A stretch of 31,150 bases of DNA from Chlamydiota bacterium. GTDB lineage: Bacteria; Chlamydiota; Chlamydiia; Chlamydiales; SLFE01. A model generated the notes under the pieces. That model did not search any database. It was given only the letters and a program-made list of their open reading frames with translations, and was not told where the DNA came from. Each line of letters opens with the position of its first letter. Within the stretch, counting starts at the first letter, position 1. Positions 19,942 through 29,106 of this stretch are shown piece by piece. The position numbers were made by a program, and so were the translations under genes. The stretch is taken from contig JAAKFL010000003.1 in NCBI GenBank assembly GCA_011065065.1, positions 1 through 31,150 on the forward strand, given 5' to 3'.

Positions 19942-20940
19942 ATGACGAATGCTTTAGCAACATCTCTAAGTACCCTCACACGAATCAGAACAAAGGTACG
20001 TCGTTTAACGGCTTCTCCTAGTGAAAGTCAGATCACTACTCAGGAAGTTGATGATTATATCAACACCTTCTTTCTGTTTGATATGCCAGAACTTCTCAGG
20101 TTATTTAATCTAAAAGATATATACGAATTTTATACTGATCCCAATGTTGAAGCTTATCCTTTTCCAAGAAACGAATTCATCGATATCACTCAGCCAATTT
20201 ACATAGCTGGCTACGATTCTTTCTATACGCAATCGAGAGAGCAATTTTATAGGATTTATCCTCAACAGGAATTTGAACAGACGGTAGCTACAGGCGATGG
20301 AGTCACTAACAGCTTCAGCTTCACATTGAACAATACTCCCGTGTTGAGAGGTATAAGTTATGCGCCGGATACTACGGTATTCTCTCAAGTTTTCGTCTCC
20401 TTCACGGATGCGGGAGGTACATCTATCATGGGGCGTGATAACGGAACAGGGGGTTTTGTGAATGAAGACGGAGGGACTGCTCTCATAGGTGCCATCAACT
20501 ATGTAACGGGAGCAGTCACAAATCTAGCTTTCGAATCGGTGCCTCCAAATACTGCTGCGATCACTGCTCAGTATGTCTCTTATGAGGCTTCTCGTCCCCA
20601 AGCAATACTTTTCTTCAACGATACTTTCATCCTGAGACCACTACCTGATAAGGCTTACAAGGTCTCGATGGAAGTGCAGAAACGCCCCACAGCTCTCCTG
20701 GCCGCAGACGGAAATCCTGAACTTGAGGAGTGGTGGCAGTTTTTAGCATACGGTAGCGCGAAAAAAATCTTAGAAGATCGCCAGGACTCTACCTCCATAA
20801 AGAACATCATGCCAGCTTTCAAGGAACAACAGCGTTTAGTCTTAAGGAGAACGACGCAGCAATTAGCTCAGGAGAGGACATCCACTATTTATTCAGAACA
20901 GACACAGTCGATTTACGGAAACTTTAACAACAGGTTTTAG
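19942..20940 (+). CDS. Head-tail connector/adaptor-like protein
   Basis: Protein of 332 aa. The N-terminal segment (TLTRIRTKVRRLTASPSESQ, then ITTQEVDDYINTFFLFDMPE) and the C-terminal helical part (ELEEWWQFLAYGSAKKILED, then a Gln/Arg-rich helix) match the split helical fold of podoviral adaptors such as T7 gp11 or P22 gp4. Between them lies an inserted beta domain (about residues 115-215) with GAINYVTGAVTNLAFESVPP, a module also found in the gene at 22392. It would bind the portal and the tail hub. The assignment rests on order and fold pattern, not on clear homology. Confidence 0.65.
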   Translation: MTNALATSLSTLTRIRTKVRRLTASPSESQITTQEVDDYINTFFLFDMPELLRLFNLKDIYEFYTDPNVEAYPFPRNEFIDITQPIYIAGYDSFYTQSREQFYRIYPQQEFEQTVATGDGVTNSFSFTLNNTPVLRGISYAPDTTVFSQVFVSFTDAGGTSIMGRDNGTGGFVNEDGGTALIGAINYVTGAVTNLAFESVPPNTAAITAQYVSYEASRPQAILFFNDTFILRPLPDKAYKVSMEVQKRPTALLAADGNPELEEWWQFLAYGSAKKILEDRQDSTSIKNIMPAFKEQQRLVLRRTTQQLAQERTSTIYSEQTQSIYGNFNNRF

Positions 20941-20957
20941 CTGAGAGTGAATGAGAT

Positions 20958-21788
20958 ATGACAAAAATGAGAGCAGATTTAACATCACCTAAGTATACTC
21001 CAGAGAAACTTTTTTGGGGAAGATTTATGGATGAAAAAATATGCTCGAAATGTGGAGAAAAGAGACTTAAAAGCTTTTTCTATGGGAAGGCAGCTGAATG
21101 CAAAAAATGTTGGGCTGAACGAGTTCGACTGTACAACGAAAGAAAGCCTGAAATTCTCAAAAAAACTAAGAAAAAATGGAATGAGAAAGTTCATCCCCCA
21201 ATCGAATGCAAAATTTGTGGAACAATATTCAAAAGAAAAAGCGCGAGTAGTGTTTGCTCATTAAAATGTCGTATCTTAGATGGATGTAAAGAAGAAAAAA
21301 ATGGCTGTTGGATTTGGCAAAAATGCCGAGGACGACAAAGTTATGGGAAAACTGGATGGTTTTCCAAAGCTGTAACAGCTCATCGGGCATCATATATAGC
21401 CTTCAAAGGTGAAATCCCAGAAGGGCTCCAGGTTTGTCATAAATGTGATGTGCGTCTTTGTGTAAATCCAGATCATTTGTGGCTAGGAACTCAGAAAGAT
21501 AATATGGAAGATGCCAAAACAAAAGGTCGCCTGAAAGGCACTCCGGGAATCAAATGGACTGATCAACAACGCGAAAAAATCTTGAAAAATCGCCAACCTC
21601 CTAATAAAAAAGGAGAGGCCCACCATCTAGCAAAATTGAACGAAAAAAATGTTAGAGAAATTAGAAACTTGTTGAGAGAAGGCATCAAGCAAAACAAAAT
21701 TGCTGATAAATATGGCGTTTGCCAATCAGCCGTCTCTCATATTAAAAGCGGTAGACGTTGGCCGCATATTTTGGAGGAAGAAAAATGA
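20958..21788 (+). CDS. Free-standing HNH homing-type endonuclease
   Basis: Protein of 276 aa from ATG 20958; ATG 21027 (MDEKICSKCGEKRL) is a likely alternative since the first 23 residues are atypical. Zinc-finger part: CSKCGEK...CKKC, then CKICGTIF...CSLKC. HNH core: GCWIWQKCRGRQSYGKTGWF, TAHRASYIAFKGEIPEGLQV, CHKCDVRLCVNPDHLWLGTQ with the catalytic His and the closing Asn-Pro-Asp-His. C-terminal helix-turn-helix: VREIRNLLREGIKQNKIADK and YGVCQSAVSHIKSGRRW. It is inserted between two virion genes and shares the whole layout with the gene at 9126. It overlaps the next start by 4 nt and supplies its ribosome-binding site. Confidence 0.92.
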   Translation: MTKMRADLTSPKYTPEKLFWGRFMDEKICSKCGEKRLKSFFYGKAAECKKCWAERVRLYNERKPEILKKTKKKWNEKVHPPIECKICGTIFKRKSASSVCSLKCRILDGCKEEKNGCWIWQKCRGRQSYGKTGWFSKAVTAHRASYIAFKGEIPEGLQVCHKCDVRLCVNPDHLWLGTQKDNMEDAKTKGRLKGTPGIKWTDQQREKILKNRQPPNKKGEAHHLAKLNEKNVREIRNLLREGIKQNKIADKYGVCQSAVSHIKSGRRWPHILEEEK

Positions 21789-22390
21789 CATATTCGGGAA
21801 ACGTGCCCCAGGGCGGAGACTTGATCTCAGATAGCCAATCAGAGCTTCTAACAAATTTTCAGCAGCTCAATTTAGTTTATGGAGATACAAATCCAGGTGC
21901 TGATCCTAACTCTGATCACTATGCCTTTGACGATGGGTCCGCTAATGCGAGAAAACACAGGAAGATTCGATTGGTAAGACAAGTGGGTGGAGCAGGTATT
22001 CCAACCCCTGCGGCTACCGATGGCGTGGCGTACGTACGAGTATCAGCTACGCAGACGATTCCCTTTTATCGGAAAGATGCAGGAACCGTTGACTTTCCTC
22101 TTCTGCCAGTGCGCGCAATGGTAAGATATACAAATGTGGCAATACCTATAGTAGTTGGAACAGCTTTCAATGTTGCATCGGTTGTGAGAGCTGGCGGAGA
22201 AGATACAATCACATTTACGGAAGCGATGCCGGATGCTAATTATTTAGTGTTTGCTTTCCAACAAAATAATTTAGGAACTGCCCCAGCTACTCTCACATCA
22301 CATACCTTAATAGCGGGCAGTTTTGTAATTCGAAATGTGGCTGGGACTGCCCAGGAATTTTATGTAGCAGTTTTACACTACGCGGCTTAA
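21785..22390 (+). CDS. Virion structural protein, beta-rich
   Basis: Protein of 201 aa from ATG 21785, with GGAGGAAG (inside the end of the HNH gene) as ribosome-binding site. The N-terminus (SGNVPQGGDLISDSQSELLT, then NFQQLNLVYGDT...DHYAFDD) resembles the start of small tail or fibre-base proteins in many phages. The rest is beta-structured with a C-terminal FVIRNVAGTAQEFYVAVLHY typical of trimeric fibre heads. Role inferred from position between connector and tail tube. Confidence 0.6.
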   Translation: MTYSGNVPQGGDLISDSQSELLTNFQQLNLVYGDTNPGADPNSDHYAFDDGSANARKHRKIRLVRQVGGAGIPTPAATDGVAYVRVSATQTIPFYRKDAGTVDFPLLPVRAMVRYTNVAIPIVVGTAFNVASVVRAGGEDTITFTEAMPDANYLVFAFQQNNLGTAPATLTSHTLIAGSFVIRNVAGTAQEFYVAVLHYAA

Positions 22391-22391
22391 T

Positions 22392-24953
22392 ATGGCATAC
22401 CAACCTTTTTATATCGCAGATCAGAAAAGTGGATTGGTCAAGAATCCTGAAGCTTTTCTTATCCCTCAGGATGCTTTTCCAGTCCTTGAGAACGCATATA
22501 ATTGGCGTGGACGTATCAGACGAAAATCTGGATACGAACTTTTAGACCGTTTGCGCCGAGATTTGAAAGTTGCCAGTCTTGGAAATTCTGCTGCTGATCC
22601 CTGGACGTTCAATATTTTCACAATTCTTGGGCTCGCCGCTACTGAACCCGATGCTAGCATAGCTCCCGGTACTGTTACGATCGTTTCAGGGATCAATCTG
22701 TACAGTGAACCAACTCCACCTGATGGAAGATTACAAGTTTTTGGGGTAGATTCAGGAACAATTGACTATGCCACAGGCGCAGTGACTATTAGTGGTATGG
22801 GCGTAGGTGTTGCTACGACAATCACGATGGATTATTTTCCCTCCCTTCCGTGTATGGGTCTGCGGTCACGAGAACTCAGCACGATCAATAGGGAAGATCT
22901 TATCGGTTTTGACACAAAATACGCTTACCGTTTCAATAATGCTTCGAATGAATTCGAAGAATGGATAGCAGGCACGACGTGGCAGGGATCTAATTCCGAC
23001 TTTTTCTGGACTACTAACTACTGGCAAGATGGAACGAATAGAGATATTTTTTGGGTTACTAATTTTAATAAAGGGGGTAGCCCTGATCCTCTACGTTACA
23101 CTAACGGAGTAACTTGGACAAATTTTGAACCCTCCACAGGTTCTACTGCGATCACCGGTGAAGCTCTAGGAAATGTAGTCAATCCTTGGAATGCTTTTGG
23201 ACCTGTGAACCTAGCAAATACTCCAGTCATTCCCAAAACTGTTGTGATCACAGTTGCAGCCGTTGCGCCTGATACAGCATTCATTCTTAGAGATGATGGC
23301 AATGGAGTGCTCAATACATCTCCTATTTCAGCAAATGTGGGTACGGTCGATTATACCACCGGAGCTGTCAGTTTGACGATCAATCCAGCACTTACTATTG
23401 ATGCTCCGGTAACAGCAGCTTACAGATATGGATCGACTTTTCTAGAACAAGCACGGATTTTTATCCCCTTTAAAGATAGATTGTTAGCGTTCAATACCTG
23501 GGAAGGCGCGACGCTAGCAGCAGCCATTCAGTATCCTCAACGAGTGCGTTTTTCCCAGAATGGAGATCCTACAGATGAGGTTGATGGTTGGATTAGTGAT
23601 GTTCCTGGAAGGGGTGGCTTTATTGATGCTCCAACTAATGAGCATATTGTTAGTGTTGCTTTTATACGTGATATACTCCTCGTTGGCTTTGAGCGTTCTA
23701 CTTGGCAGTTACGTTATACTGGTAATGAAATTCTTCCTTTCGTGTGGGAAAAAATTAATACAGAGCTTGGTACGGAAAGTACATTCTCTATGGTCGGTTT
23801 TGATGGAGGGGTGCTTTCTGTAGGCGAAGTCTCACTTCATTCGTGTGATGGCAACAATGTGGAGAGGATCGATCTGCAAATCCCAGATGAGATCTTGAAT
23901 TTCCACAATTCAGAGAGTGGCCCTCGAAGAGTCTATGGTATCAGAGATTTCACCACACAGAATGTTTACTGGACATTTCCCAATGACGATGAAGATCGGA
24001 TCTTCCCAAATCGAATGCTCGTCTACAACTATCTGAACAATACATATTCAATCTGGCGAGATCGCTACACCTGTTTTGGTAAATGGCAACCAGCTCAAAC
24101 GCTGAGGTGGCAAGATCTTGACGATCCTGAAGTGCATCTCTGGAGACAATGGAGAAATCCATGGAACTGGGCTGGAGCTCAGGCGTTTTATCCAGCGATA
24201 GTGGGTGGTAACCAGCAAGGATTTGTAGAGATTCTCAACAGAGTGCAGGGTGATGATACTACCTTGCAAGTTGAGGCTATTGCTTTCACAACACCGGTCA
24301 GGATCACTAGTGTGAATCACAATCTTGAAACGAATGACTTCGTGAGATTCTCAGATATCATTGATCCTAATGGTTTTGCAGACGTTCTAAACTTCGTAGC
24401 TGCCAATGAGAATGTCTATAAGATCATCCGCATCGACGCTGATAATTTTGATCTCCTGGAATATGATTCAACCAATAATGTCTACACAGACGTGACATTG
24501 GGAGGAGCCCCAGACTACAGAGGAAATGGCAAGATCGCTCGTCTCAGCAACTACAAGATAGCCTCTAAGCGTTTCAACATCTATGAGACCGGCATGAAGA
24601 CGATGCTAGGTCACATTGATTTCCTGACTGATCGCACAGCAGCAGGCGAATTCACTTGTCAGATCTTTGTTGATGAGAACGACAGCGACGCCATAAATAC
24701 GGGCTTCACTGATCTCCCTGCAGATAGCACGAATTTCTTCAATGCGGTTGTTCCCACCTCACAACAGCAATTTTCTGTTCAGAATAGCAGCAAAAATTGG
24801 CATAGATTTTATTGCCACACCGACGGCCAGAGCTACCAATATGTACTCACTCTCAACGATGCCCAAATGAATGTTCAAGCAACTCAGGAATCCCCTCTTA
24901 CTGTACACGCTCTCATTCTGTGGCAAAAAGATGGAGGTCGCTTAACCTTTTAA
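22392..24953 (+). CDS. Large tail/tubular (nozzle-type) protein
   Basis: Protein of 853 aa, 1 nt after the previous stop. It starts YQPFYIADQKSGLVKNPEAF, then LIPQDAFPVLENAYNWRGRI, a pattern seen in tail-stabilisation or T7 gp12-like nozzle proteins of podoviruses (residues before a beta-propeller). In the middle are two modules of the GTVDYTTGAVSL type (about 115-155 and 300-340), and near residue 630 an FCCH-like module (VNHNLETNDFVRFSDI). The second half is rich in Trp and Tyr. It likely forms the tail tube or nozzle below the connector. Length compares well with T7 gp12 (about 790 aa). Sequence identity to known ones cannot be judged here. Confidence 0.65.
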   Translation: MAYQPFYIADQKSGLVKNPEAFLIPQDAFPVLENAYNWRGRIRRKSGYELLDRLRRDLKVASLGNSAADPWTFNIFTILGLAATEPDASIAPGTVTIVSGINLYSEPTPPDGRLQVFGVDSGTIDYATGAVTISGMGVGVATTITMDYFPSLPCMGLRSRELSTINREDLIGFDTKYAYRFNNASNEFEEWIAGTTWQGSNSDFFWTTNYWQDGTNRDIFWVTNFNKGGSPDPLRYTNGVTWTNFEPSTGSTAITGEALGNVVNPWNAFGPVNLANTPVIPKTVVITVAAVAPDTAFILRDDGNGVLNTSPISANVGTVDYTTGAVSLTINPALTIDAPVTAAYRYGSTFLEQARIFIPFKDRLLAFNTWEGATLAAAIQYPQRVRFSQNGDPTDEVDGWISDVPGRGGFIDAPTNEHIVSVAFIRDILLVGFERSTWQLRYTGNEILPFVWEKINTELGTESTFSMVGFDGGVLSVGEVSLHSCDGNNVERIDLQIPDEILNFHNSESGPRRVYGIRDFTTQNVYWTFPNDDEDRIFPNRMLVYNYLNNTYSIWRDRYTCFGKWQPAQTLRWQDLDDPEVHLWRQWRNPWNWAGAQAFYPAIVGGNQQGFVEILNRVQGDDTTLQVEAIAFTTPVRITSVNHNLETNDFVRFSDIIDPNGFADVLNFVAANENVYKIIRIDADNFDLLEYDSTNNVYTDVTLGGAPDYRGNGKIARLSNYKIASKRFNIYETGMKTMLGHIDFLTDRTAAGEFTCQIFVDENDSDAINTGFTDLPADSTNFFNAVVPTSQQQFSVQNSSKNWHRFYCHTDGQSYQYVLTLNDAQMNVQATQESPLTVHALILWQKDGGRLTF

Positions 24954-24968
24954 GTATGTTGAGTTTAT

Positions 24969-25466
24969 ATGAGTTTTGAACCTTCCGATTCCAAGCAGTC
25001 ATTCCTACCTACTTCCATCATCCTTCCGGACGTTTCTGACGATCAGCAACACAATCTGATCCTCACTGAGCATCTCAAGAAGGTTAACGCAGCGGTGAAT
25101 GATAAGGATATTGCTCAGTATGTTGAACAAGAGATCCTAAACGGGCAGAAATTCTTCACTCCTAATGAGAGTGGCAAATTTAGGGATGCTTTCAGAAAGG
25201 TGATAAATTTCGGAGCGCTTCCAGATACTACATCTAATTCTATTCCCCATGGAATCACAGTCGATGCAAATACGGTATTTACAAGAGTGTATGCGGTTGC
25301 CAGCGATACGGTGAACTTCACTTACATACCAATACCCTACGCATCTCCTACGGATGCGAACAACATAGAACTCTCGGTCGATTCTACGAGCATCACGATC
25401 ACCACAGGAAACGACCGATCCGCATACACAACGACATACGTGATTTTGGAGTATGTGAAAAATTGA
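24969..25466 (+). CDS. Tail-associated protein, beta-rich
   Basis: Protein of 165 aa; ribosome-binding site weak (gttgag). The N-terminal half is helical (LILTEHLKKVNAAVNDKDIA, QYVEQEILNGQKFF), while the second half is a beta domain with SIPHGITVDANTVFTRVYAV, ending in a strand (TTYVILEYVKN). This layout, with SIPHGI typical of phage receptor-binding or tail-tip domains, suggests a small tail accessory protein. Function is inferred from order and fold impression. Confidence 0.6.
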   Translation: MSFEPSDSKQSFLPTSIILPDVSDDQQHNLILTEHLKKVNAAVNDKDIAQYVEQEILNGQKFFTPNESGKFRDAFRKVINFGALPDTTSNSIPHGITVDANTVFTRVYAVASDTVNFTYIPIPYASPTDANNIELSVDSTSITITTGNDRSAYTTTYVILEYVKN

Positions 25467-25471
25467 TAGCG

Positions 25472-25500
25472 CTTTACATATTGATAGCTTAATTGTAAAG
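25472..25500 (+). promoter_or_regulatory. Inverted repeat CTTTACA/TGTAAAG before the ejection-protein genes
   Basis: CTTTACA (25472-25478) and TGTAAAG (25494-25500) form a perfect 7-bp inverted repeat with a 15-nt AT-rich centre, 25 nt before ATG 25526. The same CTTTACA core occurs in the motifs before the portal and before the gene at 30233. It may be an internal promoter or operator. Confidence 0.45.
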
Positions 25501-25525
25501 TAATTATTTGAAATAGGAGCATATC

Positions 25526-26098
25526 ATGAGCTTTTTCAAGGGAAGAAAAGAAAGATTCCAGCAAGTCCCCACTAAGACTGGAGGCCAACAAGATTTTCTG
25601 AGTCAGATGCTTAGTAATCTAGGATCCGGTGGTTTAGGTGGCCAAGGATACGAGCAATCAATCCAAAAATTACTCCAGATCATCAGTGGAGAACCAGGAG
25701 CTTTCGAAGCATACGAGAAACCGATCAAGTCACAGTTCGAGCAAGAAACAGTGCCAGGTCTTTTGGAAAGATTTTCTGGAGCAGGAGCTAGAGGATCTAG
25801 TGGGATGCAACAGACGCTTGCGAGGGCCGGAGAGGGCTTATCGGAGAAATTAGGGGCACAACGCGGCCAGCTCCAACAAAATGCAATACAACAGCTCCTA
25901 GGCAGCTTCCAGAGTCAAGCAGGACAAGCATTAGGAGCTGACACCTTCGAAAATGTATTCCGACCAGGGAAACAATCGGGATTTGAGAGATTGCTCGGAG
26001 GTTTGGGTGGCTTTGGGGGAGGATTTGGTCAAGCTTTGGGATCGGGTGCCGGAGGTGGCTTAGCCAATTTATTAGCTAGATTGTTTGGAGGGGGTTAA
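25526..26098 (+). CDS. Gly/Gln-rich virion protein, ejection-type
   Basis: Protein of 190 aa with ATAGGAG before ATG 25526. It is rich in Gly and Gln: helical stretches with FLSQMLSNLGSGGLGGQGYE, AGARGSSGMQQTLARAGEGL and SEKLGAQRGQLQQNAIQQLL, and a Gly-rich hydrophobic C-terminus (LGGFGGGFGQALGSGAGGGL). This composition is typical of internal virion or DNA-ejection proteins of podoviruses (P22 gp7/gp20, T7 gp14), which enter the host envelope during infection. Its stop lies 1 nt before the start of the next ejection-type gene. Confidence 0.6.
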   Translation: MSFFKGRKERFQQVPTKTGGQQDFLSQMLSNLGSGGLGGQGYEQSIQKLLQIISGEPGAFEAYEKPIKSQFEQETVPGLLERFSGAGARGSSGMQQTLARAGEGLSEKLGAQRGQLQQNAIQQLLGSFQSQAGQALGADTFENVFRPGKQSGFERLLGGLGGFGGGFGQALGSGAGGGLANLLARLFGGG

Positions 26099-26099
26099 A

Positions 26100-28937
26100 A
26101 TGGCACAGATTATACCAAGAACACCCGATATTTATGACACCCTAGCTGGACTTCTTGGTAAGACTGGAGAAGGTTTCGGCAAAGGCATTCAAGCATCGAT
26201 GAAGGATTTCTTTGAGGAAAAAAAGAATCAGAGAAAAGCTACTAGAGTCGAAGACTTGCTCAAAGGTATCAGTGATGAGGAGCTCGATCCTACCCACAAA
26301 AAATTGATCATGAGTAGAGCTAGAGGAGACATAACCTCAGACGCCCTTACGCTCTTGATGAAGCAAAATCAACAGGGACTAGAGCATTCTAAGAATAAAA
26401 GAACTTTGCTAGCGGGTATTCCTAAAGCAATCAAGGATCTTGCCGGAGATGAATGGACGAACCAGTCCACAGAAGATAAAGCTGGATATCAGAAATTAGC
26501 AGGAGATATCTTCGATCGCACAGGCGATGCGAATGCAGCACAGCAGGGAGCAATCGATCAATTTCTCAAGGACCAAAGAGGAGAAGATGAGGATCTTGGA
26601 GGGCCGGGAGGTGGAGAAGGAGCTCCGGAAGGATTTTCCATTTCAGATCTTCTCAGTGGTCTAGGTGGAATTGCAGGTGGTCCTATTGCGGGCGCTCTCT
26701 TTGGCAAAGAAGAACCCTCAGGTGAATTTACTAAGGGCATCCGAAGAGGAGGTCGAGAGAGTGCTATTGGAGCTGCTCTTGGAGCCCAACCCACAGAAGA
26801 AGAACTCGTCTCCCGCGCACAAGAATCTCCTTCTAGAGTAAGGGAAATGGGAGAAGTGATGGGAAGCATTATAGGTGACCTCCCAACACTCGCTGCAGGA
26901 TCTGCATTAGGAGGTCCCCCCGGTGCATTACTTCTCACTGGAATGGTCAAGAGAGGAGCAGATGAAATTTATGGGGCCATGCGGTCTAAAGATAAATTTA
27001 CGATGGAGAAAGGTGGGGAAGCTGCTTATCGATTAGCTCATGGAGCGTCTAAAGATCTGCTGCTTGGAAAGCTGTTTCAGTGGATTCCAGGATTTAAGAA
27101 AGTACTGGCTAAGAATCCTTGGGCTAAAAAGTTTCTGGAATCTACTGCAGGATCAGCTATCACAGATGCAGCAGCCACCACGGCAGTATTAGGTACAGCA
27201 GAACCTATTCTTGAAGCAAGAGTTCCTAAAGCAGGTGATTATACTAATGCATTTAAGACAGTTCTAGCTTTTGAAGCTCTTCGATTGCCAAAGATCTTGA
27301 GCAAAAAAATCGATACTATTGGTCAGAAATCAGGAGCTACCCCAGAAGAATTTTCAAAAGATCTCAGGACTGAATTCAAACGTGTTGGAGGCAGTGAGGA
27401 AGCTCTCGAAAAAGGTGAGCAGAGGCAGATCACGAAACTCAATGAAGCAGCTGAGAATCTCAAGGAAAAAGCTGGACGTGTTGAAGAAAAAGCTGAGAAG
27501 ACCCTGGCAAAGAGACAACCTGTGGCTGCTGAAGAACCCGCACTTGAAAAGAAAACCGCTAAGGAAAAAGCACTAGCTGAAAAAGTAGCCGAAAAACCTG
27601 TTGAGGAATTCACTAAAGAAAGACCCCGAACAAAAGAACAAAAACGACGACGCGACAGGTTAAAGACGATCCAGAGCGACATTCGTGATGCCGAAAGAAA
27701 ATTGAATAAAATTGATCGTATCAAAGCCGAAAAACCTCCTGAATCGAAAAAAGGCAAAGAAAACCTACAGCTAGCAGAAGAAGCCACAACCAGACGACTT
27801 GATGGACTCAAAGAATCGCTCGACACTGTGAGAGAAGAGATCAAAGGGGAGAGAAAGATTCAACCTGAGAAGGCGATATCTGAGGGCATTCAAAAACATT
27901 TGGCTGAATTGGAAGAAGCTGCTGCAAAGCCAGGAGGCGCCACAGATAAGAAATATCAGCAAATGTTCGAGCGCGATCAAAAATACATAGATCAAGCCCA
28001 AGATCTTATTAAATCTGGTGATCTGCCTTCTCCTAGATATATTGATGCTTACACCAAGATTTTGGAAAAGTACGACAACGCCTACAAGAATATGCTGAAA
28101 GAAACTCAGGGTGCTCTTGATTCAATTGAAAAGCCTAAAACTAAAGAACAACGAGCCGGTAAGAAAAGACTGGAGAAACTCAAAAAGGATCTCCTTAAAA
28201 ACAAGGACATCAATAACTCTAAGCAACTTAAGCAGGGACAAAAGAATTTCATAAAAGAAAAATTCAGAGGACCAGGCCGTACATTCTTCAAGAAATATCT
28301 CAAGGATCTGCAGGTTCAGAGCAAGAATTTGAAGAAGAACTTTTTCGAATACAATAAGGAGCTCGGAGAAACCCAGACTCGAGTTGACAGGATAGGACGT
28401 GAGAACGTTCAGAAAGAGATCCAGACGCTGGCCAAAAAACCAACTGACGTCAATGTAAAACGTTTTGCAGAAAAGTTAGGACTCGAAACCACTGATGCTC
28501 GTGAAGCTTTAGATGTAGGTAAGGATATCTCTGAGAAAATAGCAGATGAGGTCAAAAAAGGAACACCTTGGGAGAAAGCCAAAGAATTTATCGGGATGGA
28601 GAAATCCTATTTCACAAAGAAAAGCATCCCACAAATCAAAAAAGCTATTCTCGGTGGTGTTGTAGGAAATGTTGTTCAAGGATCTCTGGAGAAATTCTTC
28701 GATATAAAAGTGCCGTTAACTGCATTAACCTTTTTTCTTCCCGGATTTCATAAGGTAAGATTTGGAGCAGCCATTATGTCCAATCTTATGCGTCAATTGT
28801 ATAACAAAGGAATGGAAGCTCACTGGAAAGATCAATATAAAAATGCTCAATCGGTGTCAGAAAAAACTGCTCTTGTGAGAAAACTCAAAGAAAAAGGTTG
28901 GAGTTCTGCGAAGATCGCCAAGTTAAGAGCAGCCTAA
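26100..28937 (+). CDS. Large internal virion/DNA-ejection-type protein
   Basis: Protein of 945 aa from ATG 26100, with GGAGGGGG upstream. The first 175 residues are charged helices. Then follow two Gly/Ala-rich hydrophobic stretches (FSISDLLSGLGGIAGGPIAG and IIGDLPTLAAGSALGGPPGA) able to cross membranes. From about 430 to 750 it is very long Lys/Glu coiled coil (KLNEAAENLKEKAGRVEEKA and so on). A second hydrophobic part lies near 860-920. The build matches podoviral ejection proteins (T7 gp15/gp16, P22 gp16) that form a conduit through the envelope. I see no lysozyme or protease motif. Lys-rich coiled coil also fits DNA contact in the capsid. Identity is inferred from size, composition and place. 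Confidence 0.65.
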   Translation: MAQIIPRTPDIYDTLAGLLGKTGEGFGKGIQASMKDFFEEKKNQRKATRVEDLLKGISDEELDPTHKKLIMSRARGDITSDALTLLMKQNQQGLEHSKNKRTLLAGIPKAIKDLAGDEWTNQSTEDKAGYQKLAGDIFDRTGDANAAQQGAIDQFLKDQRGEDEDLGGPGGGEGAPEGFSISDLLSGLGGIAGGPIAGALFGKEEPSGEFTKGIRRGGRESAIGAALGAQPTEEELVSRAQESPSRVREMGEVMGSIIGDLPTLAAGSALGGPPGALLLTGMVKRGADEIYGAMRSKDKFTMEKGGEAAYRLAHGASKDLLLGKLFQWIPGFKKVLAKNPWAKKFLESTAGSAITDAAATTAVLGTAEPILEARVPKAGDYTNAFKTVLAFEALRLPKILSKKIDTIGQKSGATPEEFSKDLRTEFKRVGGSEEALEKGEQRQITKLNEAAENLKEKAGRVEEKAEKTLAKRQPVAAEEPALEKKTAKEKALAEKVAEKPVEEFTKERPRTKEQKRRRDRLKTIQSDIRDAERKLNKIDRIKAEKPPESKKGKENLQLAEEATTRRLDGLKESLDTVREEIKGERKIQPEKAISEGIQKHLAELEEAAAKPGGATDKKYQQMFERDQKYIDQAQDLIKSGDLPSPRYIDAYTKILEKYDNAYKNMLKETQGALDSIEKPKTKEQRAGKKRLEKLKKDLLKNKDINNSKQLKQGQKNFIKEKFRGPGRTFFKKYLKDLQVQSKNLKKNFFEYNKELGETQTRVDRIGRENVQKEIQTLAKKPTDVNVKRFAEKLGLETTDAREALDVGKDISEKIADEVKKGTPWEKAKEFIGMEKSYFTKKSIPQIKKAILGGVVGNVVQGSLEKFFDIKVPLTALTFFLPGFHKVRFGAAIMSNLMRQLYNKGMEAHWKDQYKNAQSVSEKTALVRKLKEKGWSSAKIAKLRAA

Positions 28938-29014
28938 GCGCTGTCGTCTTCGATTCTGACCCACCACCCCACCAGGAGAATTCCCGTCAAAATTTTACCC
29001 AACATAAACCACAT
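28934..29014 (-). CDS. 26-aa membrane miniprotein
   Basis: On the minus strand AGGGAGAAGTGAT precedes the ATG. The peptide is one hydrophobic helix (WFMLGKILTGILLVGWWVRI) with acidic end EDDSA. It is the last of the minus-strand cassette and overlaps the end of the convergent ejection-protein gene by 4 nt. It is supported by its ribosome-binding site and close coupling to the 29-aa gene, 1 nt away. Confidence 0.5.
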   Translation of the reverse strand: MWFMLGKILTGILLVGWWVRIEDDSA

Positions 29015-29015
29015 A

Positions 29016-29105
29016 TCACTTCTCCCTGTGTTTATCAAATATGGCTTGCCCAATGTAAATTAACAATCCGAAAACCATTGCACCTATAGAGCCGATTAAT
29101 TCCAT
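29016..29105 (-). CDS. 29-aa membrane miniprotein
   Basis: AGGGAGAAGTGAG before the ATG. The peptide MELIGSIGAMVFGLLIYIGQ followed by AIFDKHREK is a single membrane helix with a charged end. It starts 1 nt after the stop of the paralogue triplet. Its ending ...REK resembles the ...NREK/NRGK ends of the three genes above it, so it may be a shortened relative. A holin- or exclusion-type role is possible; nothing in the sequence decides. Confidence 0.5.
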   Translation of the reverse strand: MELIGSIGAMVFGLLIYIGQAIFDKHREK

Positions 29106-29106
29106 C

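Noticed and set aside
27323..27844. Minus-strand 173-codon Ser-rich frame in the ejection-protein gene
   Set aside because: It is the shadow of Lys/Glu-rich coiled-coil codons on the other strand.
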